Of a stretch of DNA of 64,000 nt, positions 1-7,977 are shown piece after piece. The DNA is taken from positions 62,001-126,000 of the forward strand of contig NZ_JNNU01000015.1 of the NCBI RefSeq assembly GCF_000732195.1. Reading direction: 5' to 3'. The position numbers and the translations under genes are program-made. Position 1 is the stretch's first letter. Every line of letters begins with the position of its first letter. This stretch comes from Neorhizobium vignae. GTDB lineage: Bacteria > Pseudomonadota > Alphaproteobacteria > Rhizobiales > Rhizobiaceae. A model generated the notes under the pieces. It worked only from the letters and a program-made list of their open reading frames with translations. It made no database searches and was not told where the DNA came from.

Positions 1-34
1 AATGCCAACATCGTCTTCTCCGGTGGCTATCTTC

Positions 35-83
35 TAAAAAACTGCGCATGGCCCGGCCGGTTGGGATGGCCTGGCCATGCGCA
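35..83 (-). terminator. Rho-independent terminator of the first binding-protein gene
   Basis: An 11-bp perfect stem (TGCGCATGGCC at 43-53 with GGCCATGCGCA at 73-83) lies just downstream of the minus-strand binding-protein gene. On the minus strand it is followed by a run of T (complement of the A run at 35-41). This is the classical intrinsic terminator layout and suggests the transcript ends here. Confidence 0.75.
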
Positions 84-118
84 TCATGCTGGCTGCAGGA
101 GGGGACGCAAGCCAGTTT

Positions 119-1711
119 CTATTCGGCCTTCACCCACATCGGGTAAAGATCGACCTCGCCGGTGAAGCGGACCGGGCTGAACTTGAAGCCCTGCAGATAG
201 TCGCGATGCGCCCAGCGGCGGTTCTGGAGCATGCCGAAGACTTCCGGCTGGTCGGCGACGATCTGCTTCTGGATGTCGGCATAGAGCTTGGCGCGGTCGT
301 CCCAGTTGGTGGCGGCGCGGGCCTGGTCGATCATCTCCGAAACCTTCGGATTGTCGTAGAACATCATCGCGTAATACTGGCCCCAGCTCGCCTTGTGGTA
401 CTGGTAGGCGACGGCATCCGGGTCGGTCGAAACCGGCGTCGTGAATACCGAGGTCATGGCCGGCGAGGTCTCGACCTTGGAACCGGCGGCGACCATGTTT
501 GGCCACTGTTCCGGCTTGACCTCGACGGTGATGCCGAGTTCCTTCAGGTTGTCGAGCAGAACGAGGCCGATGCGGCGGGCTTCTTCGAGGCCTGCGACAT
601 GGACATAAGGCAGGGTTATGCCGCCGTTCGGATAAGCCGATTTTGCCAGGTATTCCTTCGCCTTGGCGAGATCCTTGCGTGGCATGCCGGGAACGGCGAC
701 ATGGCCCTTCATGGCGTCCGGCAGCGGGCTGGTCTCGAGCGAGGCGGCGCCGTTATAGATCTGGATCAGCGCATCGTAGTCGAGCGCATAGGCGATCGCC
801 TTGCGCAGGTTGATGTCGGCTGTCGGACCCTTCTGGGTGTTGAACTTGATCCCGAAAGTGGTCATGCCCTTGTGGTCCTGGATGACCACGCCGGGGACGC
901 GCTTGATCTGGATATAGTCGTCCGGCGTCAGACCTTCGACGATATCGGCTTCGCCGCGCTGCAGGGCAGCCTTCTGGGCGGCAGGTTCGCGGATGATCTT
1001 GTAGATGACGCCGGCCGGGCGGTTCTTTTCGCCCTGCGGCCAGCCCTTCCAGTAGCCAGCATTCGCTTCGATCTCATAAAGAACGTTCGGTTCCCAGCGG
1101 CCGAGCTTGAACGGGCCGGAGCCGGCGGCATGGTCGGTCAGCCACTTCTGGCCGTAGTCGCCATCCACCTCGTGGGCCTTCACCTCAGCCGGGTTGACAA
1201 CGAACCACCAGGGCAGGAAGGACAGGAATGGTGCGTAGGGCGCCCTGAGGTCGAAGCGGACGGTGTTGGCATCGACGGCGACGATGTTTTCCGGCGCGAG
1301 GAAGTCCTTGAGCATCCAGGCGACGCCCTTGTTGAGCTTCAGGCCGCGCTCGAAGGAGTAGCGCACGGCTTCGGCGGTCACCGGATCGCCGTTGTGGAAT
1401 TTGGCGTTCTTGGCGAGGTGGAAGGTCCAGCTCTTGCCATCGGCGCTGGTTTCCCACTTTTCGGCGAGCCATGGCTTGATCTCGGCCGGGTTGCCTTCGT
1501 ACTTGACCAGGGCGTCATAGACCGACTGCTGGATCATGCGCGTCGACCAGTCGTAGCGGATGTGCGGATCGAGGACCGGGATGGCCTGGCGACCGCCGAA
1601 GACGATGACATTGCCCTTGTCGGTACGCTCGAAGGCGTCGGCGGGCGCGGCGAGGATCGAAGAGGCGAGCAGCCCCGCGACCGCAACGTTTTTCAGGATT
1701 TTTCCGAACAT
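119..1711 (-). CDS. ABC transporter substrate-binding protein, oligopeptide type (SBP family 5)
   Basis: Predicted periplasmic solute-binding protein of an ABC importer, 530 residues, the usual size for DppA/OppA-like proteins. Residues 1-26 form a Sec signal peptide (basic MFGKILKN start, hydrophobic stretch, cleavage near ADAF). The body has family-5 features: an early segment naming the docking region, the pattern WETSADGKSWTFHLAKNAKFH, and DPVTAEAVRYSFERG. It follows the AroM gene with a 33-bp gap, so the two are probably one operon. A terminator lies downstream, so no permease or ATPase of this transporter is in the operon; partners must be elsewhere. Family-5 proteins bind peptides, nickel, opines or sugars. 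The ligand here is unknown, though the DUF917/hydantoinase neighbours hint at a cyclic amide or amino-acid derivative (inference). Confidence 0.9.
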   Translation of the reverse strand: MFGKILKNVAVAGLLASSILAAPADAFERTDKGNVIVFGGRQAIPVLDPHIRYDWSTRMIQQSVYDALVKYEGNPAEIKPWLAEKWETSADGKSWTFHLAKNAKFHNGDPVTAEAVRYSFERGLKLNKGVAWMLKDFLAPENIVAVDANTVRFDLRAPYAPFLSFLPWWFVVNPAEVKAHEVDGDYGQKWLTDHAAGSGPFKLGRWEPNVLYEIEANAGYWKGWPQGEKNRPAGVIYKIIREPAAQKAALQRGEADIVEGLTPDDYIQIKRVPGVVIQDHKGMTTFGIKFNTQKGPTADINLRKAIAYALDYDALIQIYNGAASLETSPLPDAMKGHVAVPGMPRKDLAKAKEYLAKSAYPNGGITLPYVHVAGLEEARRIGLVLLDNLKELGITVEVKPEQWPNMVAAGSKVETSPAMTSVFTTPVSTDPDAVAYQYHKASWGQYYAMMFYDNPKVSEMIDQARAATNWDDRAKLYADIQKQIVADQPEVFGMLQNRRWAHRDYLQGFKFSPVRFTGEVDLYPMWVKAE

Positions 1712-1744
1712 GTGGTTCCCTCTGTTTTTAATGTGGCTCGGTAA

Positions 1745-2425
1745 TCAGATCATCTGGCGGACGACGCCCGCGACGACGCGGCGCGACAACAGGACTGGGG
1801 CATCGACGGCGCGGCGCACCTCGTCCAGCATCCCGGCGGAATAACCCATGCAATGCATGACGATGAGGTCGCAGCCTTCGAGCGTCTTCGCCCGCTCACC
1901 CATATCGTCGCCGGCATAGGGCGAGGCGGCCACGAATTTGGGCTCGCCGCTGAAGACGTGGCGATCGGCGAAATCCTTGACCTGCCGTTCGAGTGGCAGG
2001 ATGACGCCGAGCTTGCGCGAGGAGGCGGCGAGCGCCTCGACGGTCGAATCGACGATCCGCTGGGCTTCGACGACCAGCGTGTTTTCGAGCGGATCGATCC
2101 GGGTGCCGGTGCAGAGGAGAACGACAAGGTCGAAGCCTTGCGCATCGATCGTCTTCAGGAGGACGTTGAGTTTCTCTTCGGTCCGGGCCTTGGAGGTGAC
2201 GATTTCCTCGCCGCTCTTGAGACGCGTGGCAAAGGAATGTTCGCCATCCACGGCGCGCATCGCGTCCAGTTCAGCCGGGTCCATGCCGTCGAGCACGCCG
2301 AATTCACGGAACTCGAGGCGACCTTCCGGCAGGCCGATGCCGATCTCGGCCATCATTTCCGGAACAAGGTCGATACGCGGCGTCTGGCCGATGGTCACGA
2401 AGGCGATCTTGGATGTGGAAGGCAT
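1745..2425 (-). CDS. AroM family protein
   Basis: 226 residues, close to the length of E. coli AroM (about 225). The N-terminal TIGQTPRIDLVPEMM motif (residues 12-26) is the hallmark of the family. The later segments DLVVLLCTGTRIDPLENTLV and GCDLIVMHCMGYSAGM carry the conserved Cys-containing loops. The biochemical role of AroM is not established despite its name, which comes from its position in the E. coli aroL region. Here it precedes a peptide-type binding protein by 33 bp. It has a paralogous domain in the regulator encoded just upstream (2600-3556), so an AroM-type ligand or substrate is probably central to this locus. That link is inference; family membership is clear. Confidence 0.85.
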   Translation of the reverse strand: MPSTSKIAFVTIGQTPRIDLVPEMMAEIGIGLPEGRLEFREFGVLDGMDPAELDAMRAVDGEHSFATRLKSGEEIVTSKARTEEKLNVLLKTIDAQGFDLVVLLCTGTRIDPLENTLVVEAQRIVDSTVEALAASSRKLGVILPLERQVKDFADRHVFSGEPKFVAASPYAGDDMGERAKTLEGCDLIVMHCMGYSAGMLDEVRRAVDAPVLLSRRVVAGVVRQMI

Positions 2426-2490
2426 GCTCTCATCGTTCCCTGCATGGCACTATGGAACGGAGCCTAACGCTCGGAAGCGCGGCTTCACTA

Positions 2491-2506
2491 TAGGGTAATG
2501 CCCCTA
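2491..2506. promoter_or_regulatory. Putative operator A, TAGGG-N6-CCCTA type
   Basis: TAGGGTAATGCCCCTA is an interrupted inverted repeat upstream of the AroM/binding-protein operon. It matches the site at 3632-3647 (TAGGGGCAGTCCCCTA) in 12 of 16 positions, including both arms. GC-rich interrupted palindromes of about this length are typical targets of NarL/FixJ-type HTH proteins, and one such regulator is encoded between the two sites. Confidence 0.5.
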
Positions 2507-2599
2507 GAACGACATGATTCTGACATGGTCAAGGCGACCAATTTTTAGGCAGACAGGTCTTTTGACGCAATTTTCTTGCGCGAATGCACTTATTTTCGA

Positions 2600-3556
2600 T
2601 CAGGGATGGCCGGCGGAGATGACCATGCGGATGAGCGCATTGGACGAGGTGACTTCCATCTTGCTCATGACGTTCGAGCGGTGGATCTCGACGGTCTTCG
2701 GGCTGATGCCGAGCTGGCGGGCGATCGCCTTGTTGGAAAGACCTTCGGCGACAAGCGACAGGACCTGTCGCTCGCGCGGCGTCAGGCGAAGAAGCTTTTC
2801 CGCAAATTCCGGCGAGACGCCCGGCAGCGTCACCGGCTGCGAACGATGCAGGAGAAGCCGGATGGCGCTTGCGACGATGCGGCGGGCGAGAACCACGGGC
2901 TTGCCGCTCGCCTTGGCCACCATCTGCCGGTCGGCCTCCGTGAAACTCACGGAATTGAGGACGATGATCTCCGCATCGGCGAGATCGACCAGCGCGCCGG
3001 CCAGCAGTTTGCGGTCGCCATCGGCGGCGTAGCTGGCGCAGATCTTGTAAGGCGCCAGCGCGGGGATATCGAGTTCGGCTATCTGCTGCTGCAGCGGCTG
3101 GATGAGGCCAACGGAAGCGCCGTGCGCGGCAAGCGAAATCACCGCCGATTCCATGGCGCGCTGGGCGTTGACCGTCGGGCAGGTGCTTTCGAAATCGCGG
3201 AACAGGCCGGTCGAGAGGATGACGACCAGATCGAATTCGTTGGGCTGGAAAGCGGCGGCGATCTTTGCCATGCGCTCGGCGATACGTGGTTTGGACACGA
3301 CGATATCGGTATTGTCGGCAAGCCGGGTGACGATGCTCTGTTCCCCCGGACGCACTTTCAGATCATCGATTTCTGCCTTGGAAAGCCCGTCCAGCGCGCC
3401 GATTTCAAGCGCTTCGATCGGCACGTCGAGATTGGTCAGCATGTCCCCGATGAGATCGGCACGCGGCGTCTGGCCGACGCTCAGAAACATCACCCGGTGG
3501 TGCGGTTCCGCACCTTCCGGCGAGGTCGGGGCCAGCGCATAGGGGCTCTTCGACAT
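2600..3556 (-). CDS. AroM-like domain fused to a LuxR/FixJ-type HTH regulator
   Basis: 318-residue protein. Residues 20-235 are AroM-like: SVGQTPRADLIGDML at 26-40 matches the TIGQTPR motif of the neighbouring AroM protein, and FDLVVILSTGLFR and IIVLNSVSF match its later loops. Residues 258-318 form a complete LuxR C-terminal HTH (LTPRERQVLSLVAEGLSN, then SPKTVEIHRSNVM), most like FixJ. No receiver domain is present, so the AroM-like part probably senses a small molecule (inference). The gene is transcribed away from the DUF917/hydantoinase operon and towards the AroM/binding-protein operon. Matching palindromes lie in both flanking intergenic regions, so it is probably a local one-component regulator. 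An enzyme role for the N-terminal part cannot be excluded. Confidence 0.85.
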   Translation of the reverse strand: MSKSPYALAPTSPEGAEPHHRVMFLSVGQTPRADLIGDMLTNLDVPIEALEIGALDGLSKAEIDDLKVRPGEQSIVTRLADNTDIVVSKPRIAERMAKIAAAFQPNEFDLVVILSTGLFRDFESTCPTVNAQRAMESAVISLAAHGASVGLIQPLQQQIAELDIPALAPYKICASYAADGDRKLLAGALVDLADAEIIVLNSVSFTEADRQMVAKASGKPVVLARRIVASAIRLLLHRSQPVTLPGVSPEFAEKLLRLTPRERQVLSLVAEGLSNKAIARQLGISPKTVEIHRSNVMSKMEVTSSNALIRMVISAGHP

Positions 3557-3631
3557 GTGCAGGGAATCGGTCCTTTCGATCGTCCAACCATGATGATGCC
3601 GGGCATGCCTAAAATCAAGGCAAGCTCATTC

Positions 3632-3647
3632 TAGGGGCAGTCCCCTA
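3632..3647. promoter_or_regulatory. Putative operator B, TAGGGG-N4-CCCCTA
   Basis: TAGGGGCAGTCCCCTA is a perfect 6+6 inverted repeat with a 4-bp spacer. It lies between the divergent AroM-HTH regulator gene and the DUF917 operon, 55 bp before the DUF917 start. A near copy lies at 2491-2506 upstream of the other operon of the locus. It is probably bound by the HTH protein encoded next to it (inference). Confidence 0.55.
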
Positions 3648-3701
3648 TAGGCATCCTTCGTCACTCATGGCTAGGTTCTAGCACATTCTTCGGAGGTAAA
3701 C

Positions 3702-4781
3702 ATGATCCGTGATTTCGAAGCGGGCGAGATCGACCCGCTTGCCGTTGGCGCCTGGATTCTCGGCACCGGCGGCGGCGGCAGCCCCTATCTGGCGCAGCTC
3801 AACCTGAAAAAGCTCTACAAGGACGGCAAGCGCGTCAAGCTCATCGATCCCCAGGCGCTCGACGACGGCGATGCCGTCGCGGTCGTCTCCAAGATGGGTG
3901 CGCCGCTGGTCGGCCAAGAGCGCCTCGTCGACCCCGCGCATCTCGCCCGGGCCATGCAGCTGATGGAAGAATATACCGGCCGCAAGTTCCGCGCCGTGAT
4001 GAGCGTCGAGATCGGCGGCGGCAATGCGCTGTCGCCGTTTCTGGCCGGCGCCATGCTGGACATTCCGGTCGTCGATGCGGACGCGATGGGCCGTGCCTAT
4101 CCGGAAGCGCAGATGACGAGCTTTGCGATCGGCGACCTGCCGATGTATCCGCTGACGCTGGTCGATTGCCGCGACAACGAGGCGATCGTCGCCAAGGCTG
4201 CCTCCTGGAAGTGGATGGAACGGATTTCCCGCAAGATCTGCACCGAAGTCGGCTCGACGGCGGCGACCTGCAAGGCGCCGCGCACCGGCCGGGAAGTCAA
4301 GGACTGGGGCGTGCTCTACACGGTCACCAAGGCGGTCAGCCTCGGCCGCGCCGTGCTTGAGGCCCGCGCCGCCCACACGGATCCGGTCGAGGCCGTGCTC
4401 GCCCATGAAGGCGGCAAGGTGCTGTTCAAGGGCAAGATCGCCGATGTCGACCGCACCACGACGGGCGGCTTCCTGCGTGGTTCGGCGATGATCGAGGGTC
4501 TCGACGGTGATCGCGGCTCGAAGGTCGAGCTCGCCTTCCAGAACGAATGGGCGGTCGCTTTCCGCGACGGCCAGCCGATCGCCATGACGCCGGACCTGAT
4601 CTGCCTGCTCGATACCGTCTCGGGAGAGGCGATCGGCACCGAGACGGTGCGGTACGGCCAGCGCGTCACGGTCGTGGCACTGCCGGCGCCTGACGTGCTG
4701 ACCAGCGCCAAGGGCCTCGAACACGTGGGCCCGCGCGCCTTCGGATATGACCTGGATTTCAAATCGGTGTTTGCAGCATGA
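3702..4781 (+). CDS. DUF917 family protein
   Basis: 359-residue DUF917 protein. The family signature is the glycine-rich GTGGGGSPYL motif (residues 21-30), followed by RFKAVMSVEIGGGN-like sequence and DIPVVDADAMGRAYPEAQM. DUF917 proteins commonly occur beside hydantoinase/oxoprolinase-type ATPases and are thought to work with them; no reaction is firmly assigned. A good Shine-Dalgarno (CGGAGGT at 3691-3697) precedes the ATG. The stop overlaps the start of the following hydantoinase gene by 4 bases (ATGA), so the pair is translationally coupled and their products probably form a complex or act in sequence. The operon is divergent from the AroM-HTH regulator. Confidence 0.9.
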   Translation: MIRDFEAGEIDPLAVGAWILGTGGGGSPYLAQLNLKKLYKDGKRVKLIDPQALDDGDAVAVVSKMGAPLVGQERLVDPAHLARAMQLMEEYTGRKFRAVMSVEIGGGNALSPFLAGAMLDIPVVDADAMGRAYPEAQMTSFAIGDLPMYPLTLVDCRDNEAIVAKAASWKWMERISRKICTEVGSTAATCKAPRTGREVKDWGVLYTVTKAVSLGRAVLEARAAHTDPVEAVLAHEGGKVLFKGKIADVDRTTTGGFLRGSAMIEGLDGDRGSKVELAFQNEWAVAFRDGQPIAMTPDLICLLDTVSGEAIGTETVRYGQRVTVVALPAPDVLTSAKGLEHVGPRAFGYDLDFKSVFAA

Positions 4782-6352
4782 AGCGGATCGGAATTGACGT
4801 CGGCGGCACCAATACGGATGCCGTGCTCATCGATGGCGAGAAGGTTCTCTCGGCCATCAAGTTTCCCACCACGTCGGACGTGATGCAGGGCGTGGTCAAT
4901 GCGATCGGCCATGTGGTCTCCTCGCAGGCGCCGGGTTCGGCACCGGTTGACGCGGTGATGATCGGCACGACGCATTTCACCAATGCGGTGGTCGAGCGCG
5001 CCCGTCTCGATCGCGTCGCGGCGATCCGCATCGCCATGCCGGCCGGCGCTTCACTGCCGCCGATGGTCGACTGGCCGGACGAGCTGCGCGACGCCGTCGA
5101 TCCGCTCTCCTTCATGGTGCATGGTGGCCATGAATACGACGGCCGTCCGCTGGTGCCGCTTGCAAAGGATGAAATCCGCGACGCGGCAATGAAGATCCGC
5201 GATGCGGGCGTCGATTCGATCGGTATTACGGCGCTCTTTTCGCCGCTGACGGCGGAATGCGAGCTGGAAGCGGCGGAGATCGTTCGCTCGATCATCCCGA
5301 ATGCGCGCATCACGCTGTCCCATACGCTCGGCCGCATCGGCCTTCTGGAACGCGAGAACGTCACGCTGCTGAACGCTGCGCTGCAGGGTCTCGGCCGCAA
5401 GACGATCGATGCCTTCAAGGACGCGCTGAAACAGGCCGGCATCGACGCTCCATTTTATCTGACCCAGAACGACGGTACGGTGGTGCTGGCGGATGTCGCT
5501 GCCGCCAACCCGGTCTACAGCTTCGCCTCCGGCCCGACCAATTCGATGCGCGGCGCTGCGTTCCTGACCGGTCTCAAGGAGGCCATGGTTATCGACGTCG
5601 GCGGCACCACCTCGGATGTCGGCTGCCTGGTCGGCGGTTTTCCGCGCGAGGCGAACAATGTCGTCGAAGTCGGCGGCGTGCGCACGCTGTTCCGGATGCC
5701 GGACCTGCTGCCGATGGCGCTCGGCGGCGGCACGATCATCGATCCGGAAACCCGCAAGATCGGTCCACGTTCGGTCGGTTATCGGATCACCGAAAAGGCG
5801 CTGGTCTTCGGCGGCGATACGCTGACGACGACGGATGTGGCGGTTGCCGCCGGCCTCGTCGAGATCGGCGACCGCGACCGGGTCAAGCATCTCGACAAGG
5901 CGCTGGTGGCCGACCTCCTGAAGCGTGTCGAGGCGATGGTGGAAGACGGCGTCGACCGGATGAAGACTTCGGCCGAAGGTGTCCAGCTGATCGCTGTCGG
6001 CGGGGGTGCCTTCCTGATCCCGGAAAAGCTCAAAGGTGCGAGCGAAGTGCTGCGCGTCGAACATGCCGGCGTGGCGAACGCGCTCGGCGCGGCGATGGCG
6101 CAGGTGTCCGGCGAAGTGGACCAGGTGTTTTCCGGCATGTCGCGCGAAAAGGCGATCGCCGAGGCCGAGCGCATTGCCCGCGCCCGCGCCGTCGAAGCGG
6201 GTGCCAGCGCCGGTACGATCGTGACGCTCGACACGGAAGATATTCCGATCGCCTATCTGCCGGGTGACTCCCGGCGGGTGCGGGTGCGCGTGGTCGGCGA
6301 CATCGCCTTCATGAAGGACGAACAGAAGCGCGTGGCCGGGGCCGTGCGCTGA
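4778..6352 (+). CDS. Hydantoinase/oxoprolinase family protein (HyuA-like)
   Basis: 524 residues with the two ATP-binding-type motifs of the actin-like hydantoinase A fold: IDVGGTNTDAVLIDG near residue 5 and VIDVGGTTSDVGCLVGG near residue 270. GGGTIIDPETRKIGPRSVGY follows. Typical HyuA proteins of full ATP-dependent hydantoinases or 5-oxoprolinases are near 690 residues and pair with a HyuB subunit. This shorter form, without HyuB but coupled to DUF917, is the known DUF917-associated subtype. The predicted role is ATP-dependent opening of a cyclic amide or a related carboxylation or hydrolysis; the substrate is unknown. A strong terminator follows at 6375-6416. Confidence 0.85.
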   Translation: MKRIGIDVGGTNTDAVLIDGEKVLSAIKFPTTSDVMQGVVNAIGHVVSSQAPGSAPVDAVMIGTTHFTNAVVERARLDRVAAIRIAMPAGASLPPMVDWPDELRDAVDPLSFMVHGGHEYDGRPLVPLAKDEIRDAAMKIRDAGVDSIGITALFSPLTAECELEAAEIVRSIIPNARITLSHTLGRIGLLERENVTLLNAALQGLGRKTIDAFKDALKQAGIDAPFYLTQNDGTVVLADVAAANPVYSFASGPTNSMRGAAFLTGLKEAMVIDVGGTTSDVGCLVGGFPREANNVVEVGGVRTLFRMPDLLPMALGGGTIIDPETRKIGPRSVGYRITEKALVFGGDTLTTTDVAVAAGLVEIGDRDRVKHLDKALVADLLKRVEAMVEDGVDRMKTSAEGVQLIAVGGGAFLIPEKLKGASEVLRVEHAGVANALGAAMAQVSGEVDQVFSGMSREKAIAEAERIARARAVEAGASAGTIVTLDTEDIPIAYLPGDSRRVRVRVVGDIAFMKDEQKRVAGAVR

Positions 6353-6374
6353 ACCCAAATCTCCTCCCAGGGAG

Positions 6375-6416
6375 AATCGGCGGGCTGGCTTGTTGCCAGT
6401 CCGCCGATTTCATTTT
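6375..6416 (+). terminator. Rho-independent terminator after the DUF917/HyuA operon
   Basis: A 15-bp stem with one G-T pair (AATCGGCGGGCTGGC at 6375-6389, loop TTGTT, GCCAGTCCGCCGATT at 6395-6409) is followed by TCATTTT. It lies 22 bp after the hydantoinase stop codon. Confidence 0.8.
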
Positions 6417-6489
6417 GGGCTGCCCGGAATTCTGCAAGTCTCGGTGTCGATGGCGGCTATGCGCTCCACCGCGCTCTTCCTAGATAAAA

Positions 6490-6544
6490 ATCGATAGGTA
6501 TATTTATTTTACCGAAAGTGGCAGTTAAGCTTACCTTTATCGAT
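6490..6544. promoter_or_regulatory. Imperfect inverted repeat upstream of the FAD oxidoreductase
   Basis: An AT-rich promoter region contains ATCGATAGGTA (6490-6500) and TACCTTTATCGAT (6532-6544). These are inverted copies of each other apart from a 2-base insertion. The position just before the oxidoreductase start suggests a promoter with an operator, possibly for the co-transcribed FadR-type regulator. Which protein binds is inference. Confidence 0.35.
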
Positions 6545-6567
6545 GGCCTCCAGAGGTGACGCTTTTC

Positions 6568-7959
6568 ATGACCCATGAATTCATCCAGACACTCCAGCGC
6601 GAACTCGCTCCCGATGTCTTTTTCGGTGAGGATATTCCTGTCCGCTTCCACAACGATTGGGGCGGCCTTTCTCCGGTCGTGCCGCTGGCCCTGGTGCGGC
6701 CGCGCACGACGGAGCAGGTCTCCGCAACGCTGCGTCTCTGCAACGAGTTCAAGGTGCCGGTCGTGCCCCAGGGCGGGTTGACCGGTCTTGCCGGCGGTGC
6801 GCGGCCCATCGAAAATGGCGTTGCGCTGTCGCTCGACCGCATGAACGGCATCGAGGAAGTCGACACGGTGATGGCGACGATGACGGTTCTGGCGGGCACG
6901 CCGCTGAGCGTCATCCAGGCGAAGGCGGAAGAGGCGGGGCTGTTCTTCGGGCTCGATCTCGGAGCCCGCGATTCCTGCGTCATCGGCGGCAATCTCGCCA
7001 CCAATGCCGGCGGCAATCGCGTCATCCGGTTCGGCATGGCGCGCGAACACGTGCTGGGCCTTGAAGTGGTGCTGCCGGACGGCACGATCGTCACATCGCT
7101 GAACAAGATGCTGAAGAACAATGCGGGCTACGACCTCAAGCAGCTGTTCATCGGTTCGGAAGGCACGCTGGGCGTCATCACCCGCGCCGTGCTGCGGCTG
7201 CAGGCGAAACCCGCGGAGCTTGCCAGCGCCTTCTGTGGCTGCCCGGATTTTCCGTCGCTTCTGGAGCTCCTGAAGAGCGCCCGCCAGGGCATGGGCTCGG
7301 CGCTGACCTCGTTCGAGGTGATGTGGCCGAGCTTTTACGACTTCATGACGGGTAAGCTTCCTGACCTGCGCCGCGCCTTCAAGGAGCCGCACGGGATCTA
7401 TGTGCTGATCGAAACCGGCGGGCGCAATGCCGAAGAAAACCGGGCGCTGCTGGAGCAGGTGCTGTCGGATGCGCTGGAAGCCGGCTGGGTTTCCGATGCG
7501 GTCCTGCCATCCTCGGAGCGCGAGACCAGGGACCTCTGGGCGGTGCGCGAAAGCGTGTCGGAATACGGCAAGCTGATGGGGCCGCTGACCGCCTTCGACG
7601 TCGGCCTGCCGACCAGTGCTGCCGGCCGGGTGGTGGACGAGATCGAGGCCGCGATGAAAGCCCGCTGGCCGGACGCGATCGCGCTCAGCTATGGCCATAT
7701 CGGCGACAGCAACCTGCATCTCGTCTGCAACATCCCGTCTTCCGGCAGCGACCAGCCGCATAAGGAGATCACCGAACTGGTGTTCGGTTCGATTGCGCGC
7801 GAAGGCGGCACGATTTCCGCCGAACACGGGATCGGCCTCCTGAAGAAGCCCTATCTCAAGCTGTCGCGCACGCCGGAGGAGCTGGCGCTGATGGCGCGCA
7901 TCAAGCTGGCGCTCGATCCCAACAACATTCTGAATACCGGCAAAGTGCTTTCCGTCTGA
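6568..7959 (+). CDS. FAD-linked oxidase, GlcD/D-2-hydroxyacid dehydrogenase type
   Basis: 463-residue flavoprotein of the PCMH (vanillyl-alcohol oxidase) superfamily. The FAD-binding domain shows PVVPQGGLTGLAGGARP near residues 64-80, then GLDLGARDSCVIGGNLATNAGG. The C-terminal oxidase domain has AFDVGLP, YGHIGDSNLHL near 380 and ISAEHGIGLLKK near 415, which carry the conserved catalytic and metal-binding histidines. Predicted reaction: oxidation of a 2-hydroxyacid such as lactate, glycolate or 2-hydroxyglutarate to the keto acid. I chose the ATG at 6568 because the Shine-Dalgarno AGAGGTG (6552-6558) sits 9 bases before it; a GTG at 6556 would overlap that signal. It is followed after 18 bp by a FadR-type regulator, probably its own. 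The exact substrate is not readable from sequence. Confidence 0.85.
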   Translation: MTHEFIQTLQRELAPDVFFGEDIPVRFHNDWGGLSPVVPLALVRPRTTEQVSATLRLCNEFKVPVVPQGGLTGLAGGARPIENGVALSLDRMNGIEEVDTVMATMTVLAGTPLSVIQAKAEEAGLFFGLDLGARDSCVIGGNLATNAGGNRVIRFGMAREHVLGLEVVLPDGTIVTSLNKMLKNNAGYDLKQLFIGSEGTLGVITRAVLRLQAKPAELASAFCGCPDFPSLLELLKSARQGMGSALTSFEVMWPSFYDFMTGKLPDLRRAFKEPHGIYVLIETGGRNAEENRALLEQVLSDALEAGWVSDAVLPSSERETRDLWAVRESVSEYGKLMGPLTAFDVGLPTSAAGRVVDEIEAAMKARWPDAIALSYGHIGDSNLHLVCNIPSSGSDQPHKEITELVFGSIAREGGTISAEHGIGLLKKPYLKLSRTPEELALMARIKLALDPNNILNTGKVLSV

Positions 7960-7977
7960 GCGGGATAGGAGGCGCCG

